A stretch of 64,000 nt of DNA from Floccularia luteovirens. Its lineage: Eukaryota; Basidiomycota; Agaricomycetes; Agaricales; Squamanitaceae. The translations under genes were made by a program, and so were the position numbers. Below the pieces are notes generated by a model, which had not been told where the DNA came from, did not search any database, and was given only the letters and a program-made list of their open reading frames with translations. The stretch is taken from assembly GCA_009739215.1 (NCBI GenBank), contig VSJF01000002.1:1116001-1180000 (forward strand), read 5' to 3'. This document shows, one piece after another, positions 1 to 12,000 of this stretch. Positions within the stretch are counted from its first letter, which is position 1. Each line of letters opens with the position of its first letter.

Positions 1-2
1 TT

Positions 3-218
3 GACCACGAGCCTGCGCAGTTCCTTTATCGAATTGTTTCGTACTTGAATGTAGATAAGAAAAGTTGGATTATGGTGATTAAAACGTTGAGGAAAGCAGG
101 AATGAAATTTATATGGTTGAAGGTAAGGTTCACGAGCTTGGGATGCGATGCAGATGTATATAATGCCTATGCAGCATGGCTTATTCGCGGTGTCCAGGCT
201 CGTGATAACATGCTTTAA
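3..218 (+). CDS. 3' end of an unidentified protein gene (5' partial)
   Basis: An open frame enters from the window edge and runs 71 codons to TAA at 216-218. The peptide has a folded, helical look (for example QFLYRIVSYLNVDKKSW and AYAAWLIRGVQARDNML at the C-terminus), unlike the low-complexity noise nearby. A 31-nt GT-AG segment at about 124-154 could be removed, but that would change frame and is shorter than the other introns here, so I keep the uninterrupted reading. I do not recognise the family. The rest of the gene lies outside the window. Confidence 0.4.
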   Translation, partial: DHEPAQFLYRIVSYLNVDKKSWIMVIKTLRKAGMKFIWLKVRFTSLGCDADVYNAYAAWLIRGVQARDNML

Positions 219-1857
219 ACCTTGGGATATTGGGCTATTAGTGAGATTGCAGCCAATGGAGGGGACATGCGGCCGCAGCATGGTGATATGCACACAGTGT
301 GAACGGTTTTTGTGCCAATAGCGAGATATATGGGTGTGGGTATGAATACCTGTACGCCAGGTATCTGGTTTAGCTTCGAAATCCCCTCACTCTCGAGGGC
401 CGTATACATTGGGAGCAGTTCCGGTTCACGGCATCATCCCCCAGAACATTCACAGCGCTTGACAAAAAGGGTGACTGGCTTCCATCTTTTCTCATTTCAA
501 TTTTTTTTTTCATTTCATTAGCGTTGCGAGATGATGTGCAAAGTACGATCTGGTACCTCTTCTTTTTGTTTCTGAGCCCATCGCAACAGCTCTTTGTTCC
601 TGTGAATCCGGAGGATAGCAACAACACCCTACTTGCCATTCAAGACAATCAGTTGGTCGGATATATGTATAGTTGCCCCTTTTTTTCATGCACCGGGTGG
701 TTACCTCCCGCATTGCACAGGCCCCAATCTTCAGCGGGTAGGAGTTGAGACCGACGGGATTCACCTCAAGTAGTAAACAAGGCGAACTATAGAGAGCCAT
801 AAGATCAACCTGTCACAGCAGAGCATATTGACACGCGTACTGCCTCGAGGCAAAGTCGAGATAAACATTCGCGATTAAAATAAAATTTTCTCTTCAACCC
901 GACTCGGACTCACCTCATTGCAACCCAAACTGGGTCACTCTCCACGTGATCCTGAGAGAAATCCTTGTTTATTCAACAGTCCTAAGAATAGATTTAACCG
1001 TGGAATTTGAAATAAAACAATGAGCAGAGAAAACAGAACATTGATTTGTTTTATTAGGTATACACTAATGTTGGAAAGACTGCAACAGGACGTTATAAAC
1101 AATTTCTCTCGACGGCACTGCACCTACATAGCAAATAATTAAAAACCAGGAGGTAAATCAAACGACACAGAGATAGGGAAAGGGGTTGAGATCATGCATG
1201 ATAGAAAAATCAAAGACAGGAATGTTTCGGAAACGAGACGCAGGCCGCAATAGACAGGAAAGATTCGAACTTGGCGTGTGGATATATGAAATACATCTTG
1301 TTTAACAGTAAGTACGTAGACGAAGAAAAGGATCCGGAAAGAAAGGGTTGAATGTATTTTGGGGTGCGCAGATATCTGGGCGGGAATAGTGAAATGGGCA
1401 AGATAAAAAGGCAGCACATAATAAGAGACGTTTGGACAGATATAAAGTGATAGTGGATAGGTTTATAAAGGAGGTCAGTAAGAGGTGAGAGTTACAAGAG
1501 CTTGGAAAAAAAAACAGCAGGGAGCAGATATAGGATCAAGAGAGAAATGGAACGTTTTAGCGGAATACTGCGATGATTATCGGGGTAACGGCAGGTGTGG
1601 ATGTGACCAGGATATAATGAATGGAGTCAGAAAGCGACCACTCGGAATAAAAAGAAAAACCAAAGTTGAAGGGGCTACACAGCAGCGCCATAGTGGACGA
1701 GATAAAAAAGTCCAATAGTAGGAGTGACGAAAGATATGTCAATTGATGACATAAAGAAAGCCAAAAAGGAGACGAATTGAATATAAAAATCGGAGATCAA
1801 GATATACCAGTAAAAATAGTAGACCATTGGCTACTAGGAGAGTGTGCAGAGCGAGTC
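219..1857. other. No recognised gene; AT-rich intergenic stretch
   Basis: Only short overlapping open frames without recognisable motifs are seen on either strand. The segment from about 1480 to 1800 is purine-rich on the plus strand and probably belongs to the 3' untranslated region of the homeodomain gene that ends at 1858. A poly-T run lies at about 500-510. Confidence 0.5.
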
Positions 1858-4490
1858 TCAGTATCCCAGTAGACCGTCCTCTTCTGGCCGACCGAGCAAA
1901 GCGTGTGCCAGTTCACTGGTGCTCCCAAAACCCATAGGTGCGGAAAGTGACCCCATCTGGGTTCCGTTGCCCGCAATAGGAGAGTTCGGGTGTGTAGTAT
2001 TTGAATGAGGGGAGATGCTACCTGATGAAAGGGATGCACCTGATGTTGAAAGAGACGGTCCGTTGATGTGGTTGACATTTCCACTATTGTTGTTGCTGTT
2101 CGATCCGGTGGAAGTCGTATTAATGGCTGATAGATTTTTGCTTACAGGAGGTGAGATCGGCACTCCCATGTTTCCGTTAGTTGTCGGTTGCGCTATGGGG
2201 GAGTTTCTGCTATGTACTATATGCATATTGTTATCGTTCTGCAACGTGGCTACACCTTCACTAGAGATGCTTTTAGGGGTACCTTGTTGTTTAACTGGAT
2301 TTTCTTGTATATGCGGGCTTGCGGTACCACCAGGAGACATTGTTGACACAGGTGAGGGGTATGAGGCAGTTGGAGGAGGATAATTAAAAGGCTCTTCTGT
2401 GGTCGGGCCAAAATCGTTATATTCGGTACAGTTGGCGCCGTGTTCGTTGACATTCATATATTCGTTCCCAGAAACTTCGTAGTCGCTCCCGTAACCTCTT
2501 ACACGAGGAACATATAAATTAGGAGGGACACACCACGAGGCACGACGGTCCGCATAACCCGTACCTACGCTTCCGTCAGTTGTGATGCCCAACCCAGAGC
2601 TTTCACTTGTCGTCGCACTAGCAATTGAGCCGAATCTGGATTGAGGAACAGCAGAGTAGCGGTCATCCTCCTCTGCATCGTCACCGCGAAAATTGAAAGA
2701 ATGTAACGAATCTGGACTGTCAGGTGTAAATGGGATATCATGTTGGCCAGCAGGATTACCAAAGGTGTAGCCAGGAGACGGAATATATGCGCATTCATTT
2801 GGCGAACTATAGAGTAAATCAGGAGTAGCGAAGGAAGTGTCACTTTGGCATCCAAAGTTTACGTCACGACCAGAATTCAAAGAGCCATCCCGTACAACAC
2901 CGAAAGGGATATCAGGGGAGGGTGTATAAGTGTAGTCAGGCGATGCACTCGATGAACCAAAAGAAAATTCAGGGGTCCCGATGGAAACATCACCAGTATC
3001 TAATTGATTCTCTTGGGAATTGCTAGTAGGTTCCTCTTGTGGTGTACCAAAAGAATATTCTGATGACGGGCCACTGAAAGACGAGTCAGATGGGGTCCCG
3101 AAAGAGAAGCCATGAGCCGGCAGAGGCCCATTAATAAGGGTAGGTGCTCCCCGCGGTGGAACAGGAGGTAGCCTCTGGTCGGGAAGGGACGATCGATAAA
3201 GAGACAATGGTGAAGGAGACGGGGACAAAGGAGCACGAGCATTTTCTGATGATAACATGTCCATCCGGAATGCACGGACATCAAAGGAAGAGCGGCGGGT
3301 CGCAGCACGAGTGTCTAATGAAGCTCGTCGAGACATGGTCCGGTGAGGCATTGTTGAGAGATGTGGAATACCGGGGCGGCGAGCGAGGTAAGGGCGACTG
3401 ATAGCAGCATGGCCTCCTGGATGAATGGCAACGCCGCACCTTGCGCCAAATAAAGCTCCATTTTTTGCCCGGGCCAGAGGCGCAAAAGGATTGTTTGCAA
3501 GGCGTTGGAGACTCGCGTCAACTGAACGCCGACGAACACGGGGGTCGAACGATTCAAAACCGAGAGGACTATTGACGTGGTTGGTTGGCTGTAGGAAGGC
3601 GTTCACAGGAAGAGACCCTCGGCGAAAAGCATGGAGATCACTTGCGGGGAAAAGGCTAGAGCGGGCAGTGTGGGTAGTTGCGTTCGCGGGAGAGATAGGG
3701 TTAGGCTGCCATGGAGATGAAACAGAGGAAGGGGAGGTTGCAGAAATAGTTGGTGGAGATGAAGTAGATGAAGGACTTGAAGAAGTAATGAGCTGTAGTT
3801 GTGGCGGTGAGGTCTGGGGCGATGGTGTTAGACGCGCTGCTGACGCGTCTTGCTGTTGTGGTGCATCATTGGAAGTGGGGGTATCCGGTGATGGAAAAGG
3901 GGATAATGAGACTTTGAGGGTGTCGTCTCCAGGGAGGGAACCAAGATCGTTGTTTTCGGTTGATTCGTCTGTAGGTTTTGAGGGGGTATTAGAAACACGG
4001 CGATGGGAGAGGATTTTTCCAGCTTTGATCTTTTCTTTTGCTCGACTAATATGGAAAACAATTTAATAATACGGTAGAAAAGACGAGAGGGAGACGTACC
4101 GATTCTGGAACCACACCTACAACAAAGAGAGGTATGGGAAGTTGAGAAAGTAAGTGATAGCCGAAAGAAGAGAGGATCAACGGAACGAACCTGTACTCCG
4201 CGTGCGGTCATGTTAAGAGAGTGTGCAAGCTCGTTTCTGAGGGAGGCATTGGGTTTTGTGTCGCGTTTAAAGACATTTTCGAGAGTTTGAAGTTGGGTGG
4301 AAGTAGTACGTTTTCTGTGCTTGACTTCGTTTGGAGTGTAGGGGTAAAAAGTACGACAGTCAACAGCAGCAGGGTCGGAGGGAGAGAGAGAGTTGTTGGT
4401 GATTTGGAAGCCCATTCGCGGGCTGTTGTGGGATGATGGTACGGAGGAGGGGGAAGGGGGATGTGGGATTTGCAAAGGAAGAGCGGGCAT
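1858..4490 (-). CDS. Homeodomain transcription factor, 834 aa
   Basis: Exons 4490-4191, 4115-4099 and 4045-1858 join in frame. The second exon is a 17-nt microexon that supplies VWFQNR, the core of recognition helix 3; splicing rebuilds VWFQNRRAKEKIKAG. The homeodomain occupies about residues 57-116, beginning HRKRTTSTQLQTLENVF. The remaining 700 residues are Ser/Pro/Thr/Asn-rich and look disordered, with seven Phe-Gly dipeptides at about residues 417-579. A nuclear DNA-binding regulator is the secure part of the call. Fungal homeodomain proteins of this typical (non-TALE) type often control development. Nothing nearby (no mitochondrial intermediate peptidase, no divergent HD partner) suggests a mating-type A locus. 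The first ATG of the open frame is taken as the start. Confidence 0.9.
2625..3114 (-). repeat. Degenerate FG repeat stretch inside the homeodomain protein
   Basis: Within the coding sequence the short motif aromatic/Ser-Phe-Gly, often followed by Thr-Pro, recurs: GFSFGTP, EYSFGTP, EFSFGSS, DIPFGV, DVNFG, GYTFGNP, SRFGS. Seven FG dipeptides fall within about 165 residues, spaced 10-45 residues apart, in a Ser/Pro/Asp background. This resembles a cohesive FG-type low-complexity domain rather than a tandem DNA repeat; codons differ between units. Confidence 0.6.
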
Positions 4491-5062
4491 AAAAGACAGA
4501 GATTAAGTATGCGGGACTAACTGCCTTTGGTCGTTGCCCAACATAGCTCGATGGCCCGGCTCGGCTCGTTTCTGACTTCCGTGACCCAGCTCATCTCATT
4601 GGCTCTCTTGAACACAGTCCCATTGGTTCCCGATTCAATCGTTACGGTCACAAATCTAGTCTAACCAATCTCAGCAATCCCTGCCATTTTTAGTTGTTCT
4701 TCTACTCCAACGAATCTTCTCATCGCCATATTCCCGTCTTCTTCACTCCGTTATCATCAAATCCTATTCTCGTCCAAGCAGCTAATTAAAATTTCTGGTT
4801 CTTCTCGCATGTGTCTATGTACCATCTATTGCATATATCTCGTATTGTCATGAAGTCATAGGATGCACAAAAGGCCCGGAATGCGGATCGAGCCTCGAAT
4901 GAATGGAAAAAATTTGGAAAGGGAAATAGTACAGTGTCGAGTTTTCTAAAACATAATAAAATAATATAAAATCGGAAAAAGAAGCAAGAAATTTAATAAA
5001 CCACGCATAATGCCTTACATACAAGAACAATGTCCCATACAATTGTTTTGCAATTCCGGTGT
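4491..5062 (-). promoter_or_regulatory. Promoter of the homeodomain gene with three CCAAT boxes
   Basis: The 572 bp between the homeodomain start and the WEE1 stop hold no gene. ATTGG occurs at 4598-4602 and 4622-4626 and CCAAT at 4665-4669, that is 108-179 bp upstream of the start codon. Such spacing suits the HAP/NF-Y CCAAT-binding complex. The segment next to WEE1 (4900-5000) is A-rich and probably its 3' untranslated region. Confidence 0.45.
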
Positions 5063-8000
5063 TTACGCGCTCAAATCCATCGCACCTGTGTCAGAGACCA
5101 CCCTTCGTCGTCCGAGAATTTCTTCCAAAAAGCCGTCTGGAACAGCTGCAAGCGGCGAGGCCGAAAAAACACTGCGGCGCTCCCGCTGTGATTTTGCGTA
5201 TTCCCGTTCCATAGACGCACTTGCACGCGCTACTACAGGATGCGCGCACACCTGATGTGCAGTCATCCGTAGTGTTGGATCAGCGCGCATCATGCACCAC
5301 ACGAGTTCAAGTAACTCAGGACTTTCTTCTAAATCAACCTGTGAAAAGTCCTCCTGTCGTAGTCGATGCCAGGCATCACCTCTGATAAATTCATTAAAAA
5401 ACCATAATCAGTACATTAAACTAAAAGATAAGAAACATCACGGATGTCTCGGCGCGACTTACTGATCAGGGACCACTATGTTAGATGCCGTTTCCAAGAC
5501 CGTCATCCCAAAGCTGCAATGACGTGAGAAAGGTTCAAATTCTCAAAAGATTAGGGGTGCCAACATACCTGAATACGTCGGCTGCCATGCCATATCTCCC
5601 CTGCAACACTTCAGGAGCCAAGTACAACTTGTCACCCTCGCGTTCGAACCCTTCCCCAGCTGCTGGACGTGGCCACAATGATGCCATACCAAAATCACCA
5701 ATTTTGAACTTGCCCTCTTTGGTGACGAAAACATTCGCAGGCTTAAGGTCAAGGTGTATCACACCCGCATCATGGATAAATCGCAGTCCCTGTGAAAGAG
5801 AGCACCGAATATGACATTAATAAGTGATCCTCGCAACCCAGGAAGCGAATAATAGATAAATTAAATTTGCTTACGTTACTCAGATCGGCTACGATCTTCC
5901 ACACGCGCGCTTCGTCCAATCGTGGGAACGCGCGCCCATATTCCCACAAGAAGCGCGCTAAGTTCCCCGACTCGCATAGTTCTGTTTGAATATACAGTGC
6001 CTCATCCTCTTCCCAGCTGTCGATGTACGCTAGCACATTCGGATGTCGTCCATCCGCACTCGCACTCTGTGCTACTTTTGAGAGATGTTTTAGTATGTCT
6101 ACTTCTTCTCGTAAACGGAGCCTATCAGGGAGATAAAGAGCTCTTTAGTACAACTCCATGCCAACATGAGATTGGAAACGCGATTGACAACGACAATAGC
6201 GTCCAACAAAAATCAAACTTACCGATGTTTTGTCCCTTCAAATCGTTTTGACTTTTTCACAGCGAATACCTCTTGATCACCACCCATTTTGCGGCGCACT
6301 TTCAGTACACGTCCGAACTGACCGCTACCTACTTCATCAACCTCCAAAAAATCGCGTTCGAAACGTCCTGGTTGTTCTTCAGGGAAACGCCCAGTGTGCT
6401 GGACCACGAGCCGCTCTGGAAGATGATCTGACCGTCGCCGTGTATTAGCAGCCTCGCGAAGGTTGATATGCGATGCTGGCCGTCGCGTTGGCGAATGGAC
6501 GGTACTTGTCGATGATCCAGATGCAGAGCGGTTGTTTGATAATGGAATCCGTGGAAGTTTCCAATCTGATAATATAAGAATTTTCATTAGAATTTTCGTA
6601 TTGTAAATTCCATAGAAATCGAACTTACCGACTCCCTGAACACGCGTTGGGGTGTCCCCTACCGAAGGTGATTCGCTACCACTTGAAAATGCGCCACTAC
6701 TGCTCCGTCGCATTAATAGCTTGTTACGAGGGAAAGCTGCTAGTCCTGCGCTACCACGGAGTACTGATAGGCCTTGTTGCAAGGATGGTCGGCCTAATCC
6801 CAAAGATTGCCTCTCCCGCTCCCGACGACTACTTGGGCTGTCTTCTTCTCCTTCTGATTCAGTACTGTCGCCACCATTCCTTCCTCTTCTCTTCCCCCCG
6901 ACCTTTATCCTCCCTTGTGCAGCAATGACAGCAGGTAAGCTCTTTCTCGGTGCACCAACCACCCACTCCACCCGCGGGCCAACCTTAGTTGCAACAGCAC
7001 TCTGCCACAACCTTTCACCTCCTAAAAATCCGGTACGTATTTTTTTCACTGGCGTTCCTGGAACTCGCTTTTTCCCTTCCTCTCCGGTCCCGGTACCCGG
7101 ATGCTTAGCAGCGGCAGACAGTGTGCGCACAATGAACTCATCAACGTTAACCCCGACTTGCGGATCAACATCAGTGTCAACACAAATATCTGTTGTTGGC
7201 CAACCGGCTGAATATTCCGGCCCCACACCGGGTGTAACTAGCCCATCGTCTGCGTCAGATGCGATGGAACTAACGCTGGTCGATATTCGCGGCATCGCGG
7301 GTATTACATCCCCTCCGCCTCCCGATACTCCTCTTTCATGCTCACCTCCTATCCTTCCACTGAAGCTCAATCCTAAAAACCCCTCTTCCTCATCACTCAC
7401 TACAACGCCTGAATCGCGGAGCTTGAACTTCCGTGGTAAAGCTGACTGTGTCTTCTGGGGTGATGGCGTTCCTTCGGTCACACTAAACACAAAGGATGAA
7501 TCTGCCGGGCCGGAGCTGAAAAACATATCTGCATCTTCATCTTCTGGGCTGCCAGGTACTGTTCTGGCAGATGGATGTTCAGGTGTAGCACCCCACGGTT
7601 GGATTGGTGCAAAGCTTGGTCCACTCCCTGTCCCCGCATAACTGTGCCGGTTCACTTTTGCAAGCGGCATAGGTGATGGTACAACATTGAGCCCGTCGTT
7701 AGTATTTGTTAGCGAACGTTCGCGGCGCGGAGGGATAAGAGGACCAAAGAACAAAGTAGCACTTTCCACGCGACTAAGTGGCACCCGCGTCAAAGAAGGT
7801 CGACCACGCAAACTACGGCTCGCGGTGGTACTGATGCGCCGCCTTGGAAGTGGAGAACCCGCTTCTGGAGAAGACGAGCCCGGTGATCCGTTACCTCGAT
7901 GAGCTGAAGGGAATGTAATGGGCCCGGTCGACAGTGGACGATTGGCACTCGAATTAGAAGTTACCTATACATAATTTAGTAATACTTAGAAAATGTACTT

Positions 8001-9069
8001 GAAATCTGTACTGACCCTTGTTGGAGATTTTGGTAGTTTTAGAGATCGTTCAATCAACTCAGCGGACACTGGACGTGATCGCGCCCGTCTTTTCGTGATG
8101 TGTCCACCAGGTGAAACAGCCTCAACCACCTCCTCCTTTTCCTTTCCTTTGTTGGCTAGTGAACGAGCTGCCGCCTTCCCATAACTCCCTGTCTTCAATC
8201 GAGCTTTATTCTTACTCAAGAACAAGGCCTTTCCGTCATCTGCAACAGCTTCATCATCATCATCTCTTTCACAACCCGAGTCATGTCTGAGGGAAAACTC
8301 ATCATCAGAGCTATTTTTATCGGTGATTTTGAGTCGAGTCAATAGTCGCGGTGTGCTTTTTTAGATGAGCCTCGGTCTCGGCTTTTGTTTGGGGAGTTTG
8401 TGTCGTGAACTTTGGGGCGGGCAGTGGTGCAAGCCTGTCCAAAGGAGTCCCACCGCTAAAAGTACCCTCAGGTGATGCGGCAAGTTTCAAGGGTGTCAGT
8501 GCATGCGCACGTAAAGGCGTCGACTGAGGTGTAGATTTGCGCTTCGTGCCAACACCAACTCGGACAGGGGGATTGGATGCCACTGGACCCGGACCGGAGT
8601 ATTGAGTAGGATTCCTGTTTAGGTGAACAATGGACAAAGCAGCACGACTTGAGGCCTGATGACCTGGCTTAACCGGGGTACGCAATGACTGTGAGTTAGA
8701 CGTTGCAAAGAAGGGAGAAAAAGAGTGTGACGACTTGGACAGAAATATGGAACCTTCCTCATCGTCCGCGGGAATTGGTTGGGGCAGAGGGGCAGAATGT
8801 TTAGGGTTGAAAGAATGCGCCAGCGCAGGAGTTCTGAATGGAGATTGGGAAAAGAGATCATCGGGGTCGTTAAGTCCAACTGACGTTGGCCGTGAAGAGA
8901 ACAATGGGGTGCGGCGAAAGGGCGAAGGGGTAAGCATAGGTGAATCATAGGATGTCGAATCCGAGCATAGTCTTGGAGGAGTACATTTTCGTTGGTATGA
9001 GGGAGACATATCGCAAGTAGGATTGAGGTGGGATATATAATGTTTAGTAGGTGTTGAAACTAGCATCAT
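5063..9069 (-). CDS. wee1: Wee1-type mitosis-inhibitor protein kinase, 1171 aa
   Basis: Eight exons join in frame: 9069-8411, 8355-8016, 7964-6629, 6565-6223, 6121-5875, 5789-5569, 5513-5463 and 5381-5063. The first 840 residues are Ser/Pro-rich and contain many TP/SP sites. The kinase domain follows: glycine loop GSGQFGRV near 858, lysine in FAVKKS near 880, catalytic loop IHLDLKPANVF near 987 and DFGMAS near 1010. The Leu-Asp in HLDLKPAN and the tail DLEESPELLELVWCMM are typical of Wee1 rather than of ordinary Ser/Thr kinases. Wee1 phosphorylates the inhibitory tyrosine of Cdk1 and delays mitosis in the nucleus. The start is the first ATG after an in-frame GTG; a second ATG follows at once. 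Confidence 0.93.
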
Positions 9070-12000
9070 CTCGAATGTAAGCACCGTAGGGAGTGCTAGA
9101 GAGACTTAGAGCGATAAGACCCTAAACTCCTTAACGTCGTGTGGGGCAATGAGGAAGAAAAATGAGAAGATGCGGGCAAGGAATAAATTATTTTGTGGCC
9201 ACACTTCTGCCTCGTTTTCTATCTCACGCAGCTCCAGTCAACAGAGTCACGTGACCGCGAGTTGATCGTTCTCTCCACTTCTCATTGGCTCTTTCAATCC
9301 CGCCTCTTAGTTTCGTTCTTTGACTCACGTATTGTCCACCCTGATTAACCAACAACAAAAGCACTAGATGTTCATTGTTGTCTGCTCTACTGTTGTCTAT
9401 AATGCTTCTCCTAGACGTTTTCTCCCTCCATCACGCGGCAACAGCAACCAAGTCACTTGTATGGAGTCGCTAAGGAATTTTTCTTTTTCTTTTTTTTTTC
9501 AGGTACCATTCAGAAGGTATCATCATCAATAATTCAATATATCGTTCCACATTTGCTTGTCAATAGTGCTGCGCGTTCTCATGAACAATGTTGTTTTTGA
9601 GCACTTTTGCGTAGAACAATGACTACGTATGACTTATTCAATACTCAAACAATGGTGCCGCGACGTACGTATTATTCATCACATTAAAAAACCGTGAAAT
9701 AGCGTGAAATTTATGACTCCGGGATCTTCAAGCGAGAGGCCCCATCAGATGCAATAAGTCCACTAAATTGTAAAAGTATGTAAATCATAACTGGCACAAA
9801 CCAATGGAAATACAGTACATGTGTACCCCCTTTCACTTCCGTGAACTTTCATTCGGGTTTATTTACAAGAGTCATCTGGTTTAGTTATTTTCAGCCAAAT
9901 TGATCCCGTCTCCCACGCAAGTTTCAGAAGTTCTCCAAAACCAATCGGCACCCCTTACGATACCTCTGCATTCACAGTTACATTGAACAACATTCAAGTG
10001 GTCATTCAGGAGTTCTTTACCAGTCAGACACATCATACGAACCACATGAATCATTCATGTATCATGCTTGACTCCGCGGTAAGGAACAAACCAAGAACCG
10101 CACCGAATTCCAACATGTCACTAAGAACCTGCAGCATCTTACCCGATACCCTGCGCCACATCTCACTCTATCTGTGCTTGTTGCCACCGTCAATGAAAGT
10201 CCCTTGAGTTCCCGCCGCCGCCGCCACCCGATCATGATCGAGCACGCGAAATCAAAATATACAACTCCTCCATAGCACAGGATTGCTATTGTTGTGCTAA
10301 TAGGTGTATTCTTGTATCGACATATCCTCATCTTTACCACACCTCTGCTCAAATGTGAAGCGAGACAAGATTTCTGGGGTGAGATATTGTACCCCCAGAA
10401 ATGGCTTATCGAGCCTGCACATGAGTAATAAGGGACATATAAGGATATGCTCCGATCCCTTCCACTTGTCGAGGTTTTGAACTGAGAGCCTGATGACACA
10501 AGAATTCCATTCCAACTAATATATCTTCTTCAGTCTATCCCCTAAACAGCTAGTATTCCACGTTGTCAGCTGCTCTCGAGCTTGAGCGCTTGAGTCTAAG
10601 TGTTGTCCAAATTCGGTAAGGACCAGAAATCAATTCCAGATTCTCAGAACTAATAAACATACCAAGTACCGTTTTGTACCATGAACTTCTATACGGAAAC
10701 AGTTAGAGAAAGAGAAGCTTTTAATTATGAAACATGTGTCCGACCTTCCCCGACCTTGGGCCACTCCACGGAGGCAGGGAAACCCCACTCCTATCGATAT
10801 CATCGAAATCTCTAAAATGCCTAAGCTGCGACTGTGATCTACAGAAGAGCACAAGACACTGGCTGATATATGAAATCTCCGGTTCGTCATCCGAATCGTT
10901 TGGTCGATCTGTCAGGGAGAGTGACTGGCTCGGTTTACCAACTTGGAAATCATTCCCCGACGGAATTCAGGCATATAATTAAACTGAAGCAATCTCATAT
11001 ACAGTATACTGGATTTTACAATTCAGCGGTCAATGTAGACTTCGCATTTATCACTACAAGAGGTTCTTCATGTTTCATGTTTTGAATCTATTCCCCGCTC
11101 TCGTGCGAATAGAGCATGTTGATTAAAGACAACTGCACCTCATCCATCTTTATCGCAGTTTTTATGATGGGTGACTTCAGATTTGAATGTGTACTTTTTA
11201 GATTGAACTGATAACCACATAAGAAAGAAATCAGAAGACCATCCTTCACCTCAAAAAAAAGAGAGAGACGAAAATAAGTATCAAATTATTAGTGAACCAT
11301 GACAACGTTAACATCATTGAAAATTTTCATGTTGTAATAATAAGTCTTTCTCTTCCATATGTACATGATGAATGCTTACTCACTATGCGTGCTGACCGAC
11401 AGATTTCTTGTATATCGTGAATTTCGGGCTTCCTTGATTGAGTGGTTCAGATGAAAGATGTTCTATTACAAGGCTAATGAGAGATGCAAGTTATGAGATT
11501 GGGGTGAAAAATTAAGAGAAGAGAAACATATGGGGCACTGACCATAGAGTATCCCACCGACGAGGAACGTGTGTACGTACTACATACTCACGTCCCACAT
11601 CATAAGACCTATTCGGACGCGCTAGACAGCTAACACGGCCGCCAAAGATATCATAACTTTATCACCAATAATCCCCAAATTCCGACTCGAGTCAAGACCC
11701 TATGTTATGCGAGAGACAAAGACAAACACGACAAGGGTAGTTCCAGTACCTGTATGCCTGCGTACTCGTTATCCATCCACGTATTGCACCTACACCAGGC
11801 CGAGACTTGATGGGAACAAGAATCGGCACCGTATACGTCATCAATAGAACGAATACGAGTCTTGTTCGGGTTCGCATTTGTGCGCGTGGTCCACCTCCGA
11901 TGCAATATCCAATGTTCGCATGCTCGTCCTTTTGCCAAGGGACAGCCTGAGGAATAGAAGCTTATCTTCGAAGTAGTGCCGACATGGATACTTTTTTCTC

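Noticed and set aside
1858..4490. Homeodomain gene as part of a mating-type A locus
   Set aside because: The homeodomain is of the typical type, there is no divergent second HD gene and none of the usual flanking genes is present.
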